From assembly GCA_963580455.1 (NCBI GenBank), contig OY756968.1, positions 9,957,544 through 10,021,543 on the forward strand: 64,000 nucleotides of DNA, in the 5' to 3' direction. Shown one piece after another: positions 22,354 to 33,369 of this stretch. Source of the DNA: Euonymus europaeus. Lineage: Eukaryota; Streptophyta; Magnoliopsida; Celastrales; Celastraceae. Every line of letters begins with the position of its first letter. Position 1 is the first letter of the stretch. Position numbers and translations under genes: made by a program. A model generated the notes under the pieces. It saw only the letters and a program-made list of their open reading frames with translations, ran no database searches and had not been told where the DNA came from.

Positions 22354-24370
22354 TTTTGGCAATTGCGTTCAGGTTGATTATTCCTTCTATTTCAACTTCT
22401 TTTTTCTTCTTCTATCTTTCTTCATGTGGTTCTGTTTCCTGTGAGAATGTCAGATTTTCGTGAGATGAAGGTGAGAAGTGATGCTTCAAATCGGGTTAGT
22501 GATGTCATTGGAAACTCGTTGCACGAAGATTCAAATGTTAAGGAGAGAGATGAGGGGGCTATGGGGATGGAAGAGGTTTTAACTAGGACGTGTGTGAAAA
22601 CAAGGGTGCTGCATCCAAACCCATCTTCTACATTCACAAAGGAAGAATTGAGGAAGGTTGGAGGATTATTCTATGATGAAAATAGTTGAGCTATCGCTGC
22701 TGGAAGGGCCCAAGAGGAGACTTTTGATTTCCTTTCACAAAGTTGCTAATAGCTTTGTGTAGCTATTTTGAGGTTGCGCATGGATAGCTCCTATCAAATA
22801 TGTATTGAACTATATCATTGGCATCGAGAGCATGTGTAGGCGACATGAACTCAAATTCGACCAGGGTGATTCTCTATACATCTATAGTTTTCGGCTACAT
22901 CTAGGGGAGACAGGTAGATGACACTTTCACCTTCGCCCAAAGCATCAACATTTGATAACTGGCCTGTCTTCAAATGACTAAAAAGTGGAAGAACTAATAT
23001 TTCTTTGTACGAGGCTCAGATGGGGTGTTTCGAGATTCAAAGGAAATCTCTACAACATAGCATATGGTATGTGACTACTATTTGGTTATTTTTTTATTTG
23101 TAAGTTTTTTATTGAATCTTATATTGGTATTTTTGTAGTGGACGAAGGTCTTACTAAGTGTAGTGACATGAAGACATTTGAGACTAAGGTGAACAAATAC
23201 TTGGAGATCAATGCTAGGGAGAGACACAGTAATCATGCTTCTTCTCCTCCTTTTGCTCAGCTTTTTTTATTCCTTTATGGGCCTTCATTATTTAGATTGT
23301 TGAAGTTGAACCTTTCTAGCTATTTTTGTTGTTCTTATTTTTTGTTTCAATTAGAGATGTACCTCCAAGGATGAACATTCCTTCGCCCAAGGAGATTATG
23401 GCAAAGAGAGAAAAGCTCTCCTTATTGAGAACAAGGTTCTTTCTGGTCTTGGAGGACCTCTAAGGGAGTCATAGAAGTCAAAACCTCTAATGATCCTGCT
23501 GCTAATCTAGGATTGCTAACTCAGGTTGGGGTCACTCCCGATCAATAATGTAGTCGATATTTTAGAGGAGCACACTCCTTTTTTTAGGGGAACTTATCCC
23601 TTAGAATTGGGTGAAGAGAAGTCTTCCCAATGATTCCATTACTCGTACTGTCGATTGGGATGTTAGGTTGAGTTCCTTACTATTTCGAAGGTTCTTCCTC
23701 CTTGTTTTAGAGTGGTTCTTTCAAACAATGAGCTAAACTGAACTCTAAAGTTTTGTGGCATCATCGACTACATTGTTGTCTGCCAAGTCGAGTTGGGTGT
23801 TTTAGTTTTGACAACGTGTCTTTATTGCTTCTAGTTGCTTTGCCACTTTTATCCTTTTTATGGTTTTTCATTTGCTGTAAGCATTGAAGGCCTAATTATT
23901 CCTAAAGGATATATGGGAGAAGTTCTGTGCCGAGGCCATCAAAGCACAATAGATGATATCTTGGCTACAGTTGAAGAACAAGAGAACGTACATATGAGGC
24001 AATGACCAATGCTCAACTTGTAATCGACAGTGCCACTCACTGGGCAAAGAGGAAGGCCCAAGAGTTGGAATGTCAGTTCGAGTAGTTGACAATCGCGCAG
24101 GGGAATGGAAGTTCAAGGGGTATATTCCTCTTATCACCTTTTATGCTCTGAACAATATTTTTATTTTTTTGTTTAATGTCTAGAACAATATTATTGCTCA
24201 TGTGGATGTAAGTTGAATAATTTTTATTTTTATTGCTTTTTTTCATACTGCTGGATGCTTTTTGTATGTTATATGTTGTTTTTGGAGTTCTCTATGTGTT
24301 TCTTTGTAGTTTTGTGTTATTTTTCGAAGATATGAGATAATACAAAGTCAAGGGTGAATTGTCATAAGAT
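22354..24370 (+). pseudogene. Degenerate retrotransposon-like ORF
   Basis: A plus-strand frame starts at ATG 22447 (MSDFREMKVRSD...), reaches FTKEELRKVGGLFYDENS and stops at 22687. Continuing past stops and frameshifts, the stretch near 22880-23060 reads FRLHLGETG, HLITGLSSND and FKGNLYNIAYGM. This is the kind of sequence found in the N-terminal ORFs of plant Tat/Ogre-type elements. I do not recognise it firmly. A later open stretch at 23138-23374 follows an intron-like T-rich gap. Nothing suggests a working host gene. Confidence 0.35.
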
Positions 24371-24377
24371 GGAACAC

Positions 24378-25000
24378 TGATTTTTGAAGATGGGGCGTGC
24401 GTTGAAATCAAAGACGTACTTCTGGGGTGTATTTGTGAACTACTATAGAAGCCCAAAATCCACAATCACCAAATCCGAGGACTTGAACTTTGTGTTGCTC
24501 CAGATCCTGCACAAGTCCAATCCAAGAACCATTAGAAATGCAAGGACCGGATTTGGTGGGATCGGTCGTTGGGGCTCTGACGATCAAGTTAGTTTAATGG
24601 ATGATGAGACAGTGACCGTGGTAGAGACCGGGAAAGAAAGGTCTGTGTTTGGGAGTGTTTGTCCGGAAGAGTTTAGAGAGTTGTTCTTGGTATAGTCCTG
24701 GTGTTCCTAGTCCTCTATTTCTCCATAGGAGGAGGGAGGTATTTATAGTGTTTTGTTTTACTAAATTTAGTAAGGGCTCTTTCAACACTAAATTGACAGG
24801 CCCGACACTGAGGTGACACTTGCTTTATAGAAAGTCAGCCAAAACGTGGGTGTTTGGCTAAAAGCAGTGTGGAAGAATTAAATGAAAAGATAAAGCTAGA
24901 GCTAAAGAAGGGGCTACCTGCAATTTGACTACCTCGGTAAAGTGAATGTACCTCCTAGAGCTCCTAATAAGGCGGTATGGTGGCAAGTTCTAAGCTCTTT
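24378..25000 (-). mobile_element. 3' LTR region of Tat-like element
   Basis: The minus strand shows an LTR-type promoter: a TATA box CTATAAATACC (about 24731-24741), then a downstream transcribed stretch. It also contains the U5-like motif aacttgatcgtcagagccccaac (about 24568-24590), which is characteristic of plant Tat/Athila LTRs. It lies 3' of the pol remnants on the same strand. The likely 3' end is ...AAAAATCA at 24378. The 5' border near 25000 is approximate. Confidence 0.6.
24731..24741 (-). promoter_or_regulatory. TATA box of Tat-like LTR
   Basis: The minus strand reads CTATAAATACC followed by a CT-rich stretch, a good plant TATA context. Function is inferred. Confidence 0.5.
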
Positions 25001-25023
25001 ACAATCATTGATAGTCTTTGCCA

Positions 25024-25167
25024 GGTGAGCTTCAAGCGAGTTGAGCTCCAAGTGAGATGAGCTTCAAGCGAGGTGAGCTCCAAGTGAGGTGAGCTCCAAG
25101 TGAAGTGCGCTCCAATTCAAGAGAGCACCAATTTAGGAGAGCTACAGCCTAGGTGTGCTTCAGCTCG
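25024..25167. repeat. Nine tandem 16-bp units
   Basis: Consecutive 16-mers of the form ggtgagctccaagtga, increasingly diverged to the right. They sit between the pol end and 3' LTR of the Tat-like element (minus strand). Tandem repeats in this 3' UTR are a known habit of Tat elements. Confidence 0.85.
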
Positions 25168-25550
25168 ACGTAGTTGGCAGCTCTAGGTTGACGTAGAATG
25201 GAGCTCCAGCTCGATGTAAGTGGTAGCTCCAGCTTTGGGTCTATTGGGCTAGAATTGAAGTTGTGACTTGACTTGCTCAAATCTGACCATACCTCTGACT
25301 GGATGAAATGCGACCTAGCGAAAACTAATGAAAAAGTGGGTCATGCCCAATTTTGATCACTACAACTACTAGGTGTCTTAGGAGATTGGGTATATAGAAA
25401 CAATCAATGTACAAGTGGTGTGTATTTATTTTCTTTGTATATCTGTTTACTTTGAATAAAATTGGTCAAGAGTTTTGGTCAAAAAGTTTTTCTATATGGG
25501 TTTCATGATAGAATGATTAAGAATGGATAATATAGGTCATAGTTGTTATG

Positions 25551-25865
25551 AATGAAAAAATGAATCAAAAACTTGATAATTACAATAAGTCATGGATACT
25601 CATATGTCCCCCAGTTCAAATTCAATTGTTGTAGTGATTAGGTTCGAGTTGAATACCTTTGCAAAATAGATTAAGTCAGGGTGGTCATCCATGCTTTGAT
25701 GCTCAAGTCAATATTGTATGTGACTTGCATAATGAAAAAATGCATCAAAAACTTTCATAATAATAGTAAATGACGGATACTCATATGTCCCCTAATTCGA
25801 AGTTGATCATCACAGTGATCGAGTTCGAACTGAATTCTTCCACAAAACATATTGAATCAGTAAGT
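25551..25865. repeat. 180-bp tandem duplication
   Basis: Blocks at 25551-25680 and 25731-25865 share aatgaaaaaatg.atcaaaaact, ggatactcatatgtccc and cgag/ttcgaactgaat with an exact 180-bp offset. They are also within the 3' UTR of the Tat-like element. Confidence 0.8.
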
Positions 25866-25889
25866 GAGCATTTTTCAGAATCATAAAAT

Positions 25890-26254
25890 TAGGACAGGTG
25901 GCGCAGTCAATGGATCTGAATCATGAGCCCCTACCTTCTTGGTGGTAAAGTTTTAGATGGATAATGTTCCAACTGAGGGAGATTTTATGTCCATCTTTTC
26001 CTTGTAGTCTATAGGACCCTTTTCCTATGACTTTGGTGATCCAATAGAGGCCTTCCCAAGATGGTCACTACTTCCCAGTGTTTATTTCCTTTGTGTTCTT
26101 CAAAATGAGTCAAAGAACCCAATCTCCAACTTTGAAACCTCACATGCGGACATGTTTGTTGAAGTATTCTTTGGCTTTAAGTTGGTATGTTATGGTTTGA
26201 GTCCAGGCTTCGTCCCTTCATTCATCTATGGTGTCAAGCTCGTCATTCAACGCT
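25890..26254 (-). pseudogene. Tat-like integrase C-terminus
   Basis: The minus strand reads from a charged helix (about 26160-26240: LDTIDE..., EAWTQ) through KVGDWVL (about 26120) to WEVVTILGRPYWITKVIGKG (about 26040). This matches the C-terminal module of plant Tat/Retand integrases, where the family has FxxGDLVLR and LGPNWEGPY-like motifs. Stops are present. It is the 3' end of pol; upstream parts lie at 33039-33126 and 39343-41025 after removal of LTRs A, B and D. Confidence 0.75.
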
Positions 26255-26259
26255 TGCCA
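26255..26259. repeat. Target-site duplication of LTR A, left (TGCCA)
   Basis: Identical to 28295-28299 on the other side of LTR A. Confidence 0.85.
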
Positions 26260-28294
26260 TATAACGTCCCGACCCGAGAGGCGCTACTGTTTAAACTTAA
26301 TCGAATATCTATAAGATATTAATCCTCCACAATATCATAAAAGATTTAATTCTAGTTTTCCCAACTAGAATCCATAATTTTCTACCAAAAATCTGGGAGC
26401 ATCTCCCCATATATTGGAGAATGTTCACCTGAAACTGGGAGCATCTCCCCATATATCGGAGAATGCTCACCTGAAATGCGCAACACATATTCAGCATTCA
26501 TATAAGGCCTCTGGCCATCACATCACATGCATCCACAATCCTAGGCAGGGCCTTAGGCCATTTACAACATGCATCCGCAATATATAATAAAACATAGCAA
26601 TCATACATGTATCAACATGCAATTTAAAACCCATAAAGTTCACATCCATGTTCAGAAGTCCTATCACAAGGAACGCTCCTAACTGTGCCATCCACACACC
26701 GACCAGGTGTTCACAAATGTAATCAACATACACAGTCGTCAATTCACATATATAATAACAAACAAAATAAAGGAGGTCAATTCTTTAACCTAATCTCATC
26801 CTAGTGTCTCCAGGTGCAGCATGTCATCCCGCCTCTTACAGATCCATAGTGTCAGTATCCATACCAATCTCGCCTGTGTGGAAAGAAAAGAAGCAAAGGG
26901 TGAGCAATGGCTCAATAGGGGCAACGAGGATAACGAAATATAATAGCTGAAATAAAAGATAAGTCAATGCAGCAGCATGCCAAAGACTATGAACCACCAT
27001 ATCAAACACACATGAATTTGTGGTCTCGTTTCCTCCCCGTGAGTCCCGATGGGATGACGCCTCGACATCCATCCTAACACATTGCTATTGGTGAACACTG
27101 CCACCGTTCGACTCATTAAAGAAAGCATGAGCAATTACAAGACACCAGCCTTGTCTATACTGACTTGGGTTCCTTGAACCGATTCCTTGAACCGATTCCT
27201 TGAAATCTCAGTATGTTGCCTCATATGGGTGTCATTCGGTTGCAACCAAGCTAGGGTTCCGCAACCCTCTTCCCATATGACGTTTAAACAACCTATGGAA
27301 GTCACGAATCCATACTCGCACCTCCATGTGGCTCTAATACAACAATGCCATGTCATGGATTCAATATAGATATAAACGAATTCTAGTTATATATATAACT
27401 ACTCATGATGCATGAACAAGAACTATACATGCTTGATATAAGACCAAGCAATCAATCGGGAATGCAATCTAACATTTTATCAAATTCGAGAATAATCCTA
27501 GGTTTGTTCTTCCTTAGGGAGAAAATAAGGAAAGAACACAAATACGAAGACTAATGATGAAAGTAACCGCAATTAAATATCAAAAACAAGAACGAAATAG
27601 ATTGGGCTACAATCACCTACCTTGACTCCAAGCTAAGCATAATACCAAGATTTCCAATTTCTAGGGTTTTTAAGCCCTCTTCAAAATCCAAACCATTTGA
27701 GTAAATCAAATCCATTTACTCATCATTATAACACAATAAGCACATACAAATATGGATTAAACCATAATTCCAAGAAACACTCACCTTCTCTCTCTAGAGT
27801 TTTACTCTAAAGCTTGAATCTTCACAATTTTGGAATCTACTCCAAATTAGCAATGAAACCTAAATATATAATCATAATCAATAAAATCTCAATATCATTT
27901 AAACACCAACAATTCTATAAATTCAAACAACCTACCTTCTCTCTAGAAATTGTCCCCGAACTTGAAAATCCTTTAAATCGTACCTCAACTCTAAATCAAC
28001 AACGAAACCTACATTCATAATCACAATCAAGTATATAATCATCTTCCTTAAGCACCTAAACCCATATATATAATATCTTTAAATTTTCATATATATATAT
28101 ATATATATTAGATTTGATTGAATTATTTTATTTATGATATAACTTATTCAATTCAGGCATCTCTTTAGTCAATTTTAATCCAATACTTCGTATTCCCAAA
28201 CCCAAATTACCAATTTAATTATTTGTTATTATTATTTTTTAACCCAAACTCACAATTAAATTTGTATCTTTATTTTTGGGGTCGTGGTATTACA
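26260..28294 (-). mobile_element. Solo LTR A
   Basis: This 2,035-bp solo LTR is bounded by a perfect TGCCA duplication. On the minus strand it starts TGTAATACCACGACCCC and ends CGTTATA (final CA lost to mutation). Near its 3' end it has two copies of a short hairpin-like unit (gggagcatctccccatatat.ggagaatg.tcacctgaa at about 26395-26432 and 26436-26476). It is gypsy-type, distantly similar to the Tekay-like LTRs in layout, and interrupts the integrase of the Tat relic. Confidence 0.88.
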
Positions 28295-28299
28295 TGCCA
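28295..28299. repeat. Target-site duplication of LTR A, right (TGCCA)
   Basis: Its last base is also the first base of the AGTTG duplication of LTR B (28299-28303). Confidence 0.85.
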
Positions 28300-28303
28300 G
28301 TTG
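28299..28303. repeat. Target-site duplication of LTR B, left (AGTTG)
   Basis: Identical to 33034-33038. Confidence 0.8.
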
Positions 28304-30142
28304 TCAAAGACCTAGTCTAACATGAGAAGGGAGTGAATTGTGTCCCAAAATTCTAATAACAATCCCTTAATACCAAATTTAATACCTTAAGTACTTAGAG
28401 CACCAAAATCACCAAGCAATCAAAGTGATAAATATAGAAAGATTCGTATAATTTTTTTTCAAGTAAACGATTACGTGTATAAGCAAGGAATTTTTTCAAG
28501 GTTTGAAATAAAGATTCAATCAAGGTTAGCAAAAGCTATTTGGTTGAGCAACTCTTTCTTTTCTTGATGTGAAGCTCATGGGTAGGATATAAATTAAGCT
28601 AAAATTCATGGCAATCACTCAACCAAAGGTTCACACATAGCCTCACAAGGTTAGAAATAAGCTTAGGTGAGGCTCTTTGGAAAGTAGCTCAAGAAACACT
28701 CAAATGTGAACTCATGGGTTAGGCAAGTCTTAGGGCTTAAGAGTGTGTCTTAGCTTGAGGTGTATGAGCAGAATATGATGATATTAACTTCTTCAAATGA
28801 TGATCAAAAGATCAAGGGAAGATAGCTCAAAGATTGAAGATTCAAGAATAGAAGCTCTATTGGTAGTTTTGCAAATTTTTCTTCCAAATGTACAATGAGG
28901 TAAGAATTCCCTCCTCACTTCATCTCCATTGAATCTTAGCCATTGGATATTTAATAATATTCAATCTTCACCCTTCATATTCTTCTAATTGTAGCCGTGC
29001 ATGTCATACAGCCATACAAAGACTAGCCATTTTTTACCATTTGAGAGGGAGAAAATCCCTTTTTGATTTTTGGCTCCAAAGGCATGTCTGTATCTTTTCT
29101 CATTCTCTTCTATAGGCTTGAAAGGTCTTCAAAAATCATCCAAATACCCATTCCAAGGTTCAAACAAATTCCCTCCAAGTTTCTAAAAAACAAGTACAAT
29201 AATAGTACAAGGTGATATGACCAATTCTCTTTTAGATGTTTTGGCTCCAAGCTTTTTCATTTGATTTCAAATGGATGAAAGGCTTCTCAAACTTCCTCCA
29301 AATTATCCTAAGGATTTCTAGAAGCCTTATGCACGAACCCCCACTCCAAATAAATCCTCTAATATCAATTCAACTTAGTCTAACCCAAGGAAGGTCAATT
29401 AGAGGAATTTAGGGCTATTTCAGGTAAGAATTGAGTTGCACCAATTCAAGACTTCTTGATTCCCAATTTGGTAAAATTTATAAAACACATATATTAGACC
29501 ATTTTCTAAATAAATCCATCAATGCAACTCAAAACCTTGATCAAAATGAGCTCAGATAGCTCTCATAAGCTTAATTGCTTGCAAAGAGGGTTTCCTAGGG
29601 GATTTTGGGTTCTATGGTACTTTAAACCTAACCACTACCATATAAATGCTCCATGACCATTTAATATCATCAATTAATTTCCCAAGGAGGTGTATGATTT
29701 GTACCTACAAACATAAATAAGTGATATAACACTCCAAGTTTGCTTGTAAGCTCAAAGCGCTTCAATGCTAAAAATGGAAGGTTAAAATCATATCAAGTCA
29801 ACCAAAAAAAATCATAGAATGAATTAAAAATAATTATCTAATTTTTTAAGCATACACTCCAAATTTGAAGCCAATCTAAGCACCATAGCATGTAGGTCAC
29901 AAAATTGCACATTTTGAAATCTGTCAACCTATTGCTCCTTGGACATCCCCTATCCATAGGACTACTAATTTGGTCTTTGAGCACTTATTCTTTAATTTAT
30001 GAGTAAAAAATTTACCATAAAAATTTTCAGCTCAATTGGAGTTGATTTGATTGAGATCTGGGTTAATGAAATTTCCTAGCGCATTGTTACCCTTTCAGTA
30101 CACCATAAACTAGAGTTTGAGTTTTGACATCCTATTTCAAAT

Positions 30143-30147
30143 GTTTT
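30143..30147. repeat. Target-site duplication of LTR C, left (GTTTT)
   Basis: Identical to 32527-32531. Confidence 0.75.
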
Positions 30148-32526
30148 TGTTGGACCATAGGTCCTACATTTGTGTTTTGATGCAAAAATACATATTGGAC
30201 TATTTGATTGTGCTTAACTTTGGATGAATTTGGATAAATCATGAAATGAATTATATCTACTGATTTAAGCTTCATTATATATCTTTGGAATCATTATTGA
30301 TCATGTTTGATATAAATTGGATGAATTTGGACTGACTTATTTTTCGATGCTAAAATCTGTCACAACATCACACTGCGCACACGTTGGTTGAACAGTCATA
30401 ACTTATTCATATGAGCTCTGATTGACTTGATTCTTGTTCTGAAAATTATTTAAGACAAGCTGGAATTTTTCATTGTCAAATAGTGTCAGGTCAATTTTAA
30501 GTTTATCAGGTTCAATTTGTCTGTTGAAATTAATTCACCTATGCAGTCATTAAACTGGGCTAGTTGAGATTTGCATGATCAAATTGAATGACCAAATGAC
30601 CTCAGTTATAAGTGAAATTTTTTATGCACATTCAGTTATATATGAAATGATTTATCATGTGCTTACTTGAATTTTATTAAGCTTATAACATGTTGATTAA
30701 CTTAAGTGCTAGCATTGAAGCTCTTTGAGCTTACAAGCAAAAATGGGATGTTTTGTCATCTATTCTTTTTGTAGGCTTAATCAACTGATCATCATGAACC
30801 TATTTGAAGTATCATGAAACTGATTCTATTGAGAAAATTTGTGCATCATGATTTGAAGGTCATTTAGACAAGTTTGGACATGGTCAACCCTATTTGGTTC
30901 AAGTTTGACACTTTGTGTGCAAGAAATAGTTCCAGCCGTGTGCCTTGTGTTATTATTGCTGGAGAATTAACTCAAGAACTTCTAGAAGCCTTATCATTTG
31001 TTTTGGAGTCAATAAAGTAGAGGGAATACAAGTTTGAAATACTTGGTTGGTAGTGTGCCTAACACTTGCACTATGGAGACAAGGAAGAGACAAGGGAGAG
31101 ACAAGATGACATACAGTTGTAATATTTCCAGAATTTAAGAAGGACTTGTTTGGCATTCGTTGGAGAAAGTTGCTACATACAGAAGAGTAATGTGTTTGAT
31201 CCAAACAAGGTGCAGCCCATGGTGACTTTCTTGGAGAAATATGTCCAACGGCTTGATCTTCAATGGCTGAGATCAATTTCATTTGAATTAAAGAAAGGTC
31301 CAGATTTAAAGTAGCTTCAAGGTCCAAGATTTGAAGATGTATTGATCCAACGACTGAGTTGGTTTTTGTTTGTTTTGAAGAGAGAAGGGTCGGCCATTCT
31401 TGCAATGTGGAAGAAGCATTTGCAAATTTTTACTAAGTGTTCAAGCTTACTTGCTCTCAACTTCATCTTCTTGATTCAAGCTTCTTTCTTGCGATCTCCT
31501 GCTACCACTTTGATTACATTCAAGCCATCATCTTCCTATTTGAAAGAAAGATCCAAAAACTCCTTGAACCACCCCAAAAATCTTTCTACCCGTGGGTACT
31601 CTTGGTGTGTTCTTGAGAGTTCTTCAACAAAGCTTCACCAAAACCTATTCTTGATCTAGTGTGAGCTTTGTGTGAGATTACAAGAGTGTTTGCTACACAT
31701 TTGAATCCAAACCCATTTGAGCAACATCTTGTGAATTTGAGTGTTCTCCAACCATATATAGCCTAGAGCTAATCTTGAGAGAACCAAAATCCAAATACTT
31801 GTAAAAGTCCCTTTTGAGGGCATTACCTTTGAGAAGTGTGTGAAAGTTTAAGGCTAGCTTCAAACCTTGTTGGTGTACAAGTTTGGGGTGTTCTTGGAAA
31901 CCCTAAGTTTGTGGTGAACTTGCAAAACCACATATATCCTTTAGTGGATTGGGAAATCCTAAGCTTGAGGGCTTAGGTAGTGGATGTAGGTGTGAGCACC
32001 GAACCACTTTTTATCCTTGTGCACACTATTTTGATTTCCTTGCTTGTTTGTGTGTTAAACTTGCTGCCTTGTTGTGACTTGTTTTTGATTATCATTCTAT
32101 TGGTGTTATTGGTGATTTGTGTGCCTTAGAAGTTGATATTAGGGTGTTGCTTGCTGTCATTGCTTGTTGGGATATTGCTTGTGGTTGAACAACTTTTGAT
32201 TATTGAATTCTAGGTATACTTTTGATTGTTAATTTTCTAGAATACCAATCTGTCCGTGAATTGTTCATATAGCTAGAATTTGAATTTTGAGCTGAATTTT
32301 TGATATAGTGTTTATTGAGGTGTTGTAATATTGCATATCAAATTTCGTTACATTCCGAGTTGAATTGCTAGGTCAAATTGCATTTACACAATTAGTGCGC
32401 AGATTTGCATTCTTGACATTGCCTTAATCATTTGTGAGTTTTTAGGTTGTGGTTTTGTACTTGGGGTTTATACTTAGTTTTTTAAAACACAATTCACCCC
32501 CCTCTTGTGTTAGCCTAGTGATTTCA
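30148..32526 (+). mobile_element. Solo LTR C, nested inside LTR B
   Basis: This 2,379-bp LTR has TG...CA ends (TGTTGGACCATAGG ... CCTAGTGATTTCA) and perfect GTTTT flanks. It is in the opposite orientation to B, a diverged member of the same family. Fragments G (15833-16290) and H (41026-42944) match its first and last parts. Open frames inside it are short and repeat in no other copy, so I regard them as chance. Confidence 0.85.
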
Positions 32527-32531
32527 GTTTT
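32527..32531. repeat. Target-site duplication of LTR C, right (GTTTT)
   Basis: Pairs with 30143-30147. Confidence 0.75.
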
Positions 32532-33033
32532 CTCTACCAACTCCATATCAAAATTATCACAAATCATGTCAATATTTTTTTTATTTCAAATTGCAACTCA
32601 ATTGGAGTTGATTTGACCTAAAACCATAGTAGGCTCAAAATTAGTGTTAACGATGTCCTAAGGTCTAGGAAACTCTTACTAGATTTGTCATAACAGAATC
32701 AATACTGCTCAAAATCACTCCATTCAAGTTTAGTATCATATATAACACATATATATGTCATAGTTAAAAATTCAACTTAATTGGAGTTGAATTGATCAAG
32801 TTATGGCCAATCTAAGATCAAAACCCAAATAGGTCAAATAGGCAACTTTTGATTGTTCAATTCTAGCAAATTCAAGAGCACTAAAAATAATATCATCAAC
32901 CTAGTATGACACTTAAATACCCTTAAGGCACACTTATTTCAATCATTTAAGCTTATGACCTATATCATACAAATTCTCATCTAATACATCACATATGCAT
33001 ATCAAAGAGGTATGTAGCACACATAGTTCAACA

Positions 33034-33038
33034 AGTTG
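33034..33038. repeat. Target-site duplication of LTR B, right (AGTTG)
   Basis: Pairs with 28299-28303. Confidence 0.8.
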
Positions 33039-33126
33039 GACTCTTCATTTGCCCACTGATACCTCACGGATGAGAGTTCTACTTCCTCTGCAATTACGGC
33101 TTTTTATCCATATGCCAAATAGAAGG
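33039..33126 (-). pseudogene. Tat-like integrase, short middle segment
   Basis: These 88 bp are sandwiched between LTRs B and D. On the minus strand they read TPFYLAYG, then AVIAEEVELSS and RYQWANEES. In plant Tat integrases TPFSLVYG-type residues are followed by EAVIPVEI. The reading connects left to the C-terminal segment at 26254 and right to the core at 39343. Confidence 0.75.
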
Positions 33127-33131
33127 GAGTT
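33127..33131. repeat. Target-site duplication of LTR D, left (GAGTT)
   Basis: Identical to 39338-39342. Confidence 0.78.
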
Positions 33132-33364
33132 TTTAACGCCCCGTCCCACAAAATCCTAACCAATAGGTCCATAGGTCATAATGCTACTTTCATTACAGTA
33201 TAAACTAACCCTACAGCTTAGCAATCACAGATAGAAGGACCTTCATTTAATACAAATCCACTTCAATAAACAATCCCAATAAATAATTAGTATAATTTAA
33301 TCTGAAATAAAAGTGTAAACCTGTATTCATTTAATAAGTACTAATATCTAAATAATAACCTCTA

Positions 33365-33369
33365 AGTAT
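33365..33369. repeat. Target-site duplication of LTR F, left (AGTAT)
   Basis: Identical to 35446-35450. Confidence 0.82.

Larger units (their letters stand above)
28304..33033 (-). mobile_element. Solo LTR B (interrupted by LTR C)
   Basis: The minus-strand LTR is split by C into 28304-30147 and 32532-33033, about 2,346 bp in all. Flanking AGTTG copies define it. Near 28325-28365 its complement reads acacaattcactcccttctcatgtta, matching the end of LTR C. It starts TGTTGAACTATG on the minus strand. No coding region belongs to it. The family may be Ty1/copia, judged only from the ACAATTCACCC-like LTR tail, which is weak evidence. Confidence 0.78.

Noticed and set aside
24384..24695. 103-codon plus-strand frame
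   Set aside because: It is antisense to the transcribed part of the Tat-like LTR, which has its own TATA box on the other strand.
31342..31659. 105-codon plus-strand frame (and an opposite one at 30953-31405)
   Set aside because: Both lie within LTR C, overlap each other on opposite strands, and are not maintained in LTR fragment H.
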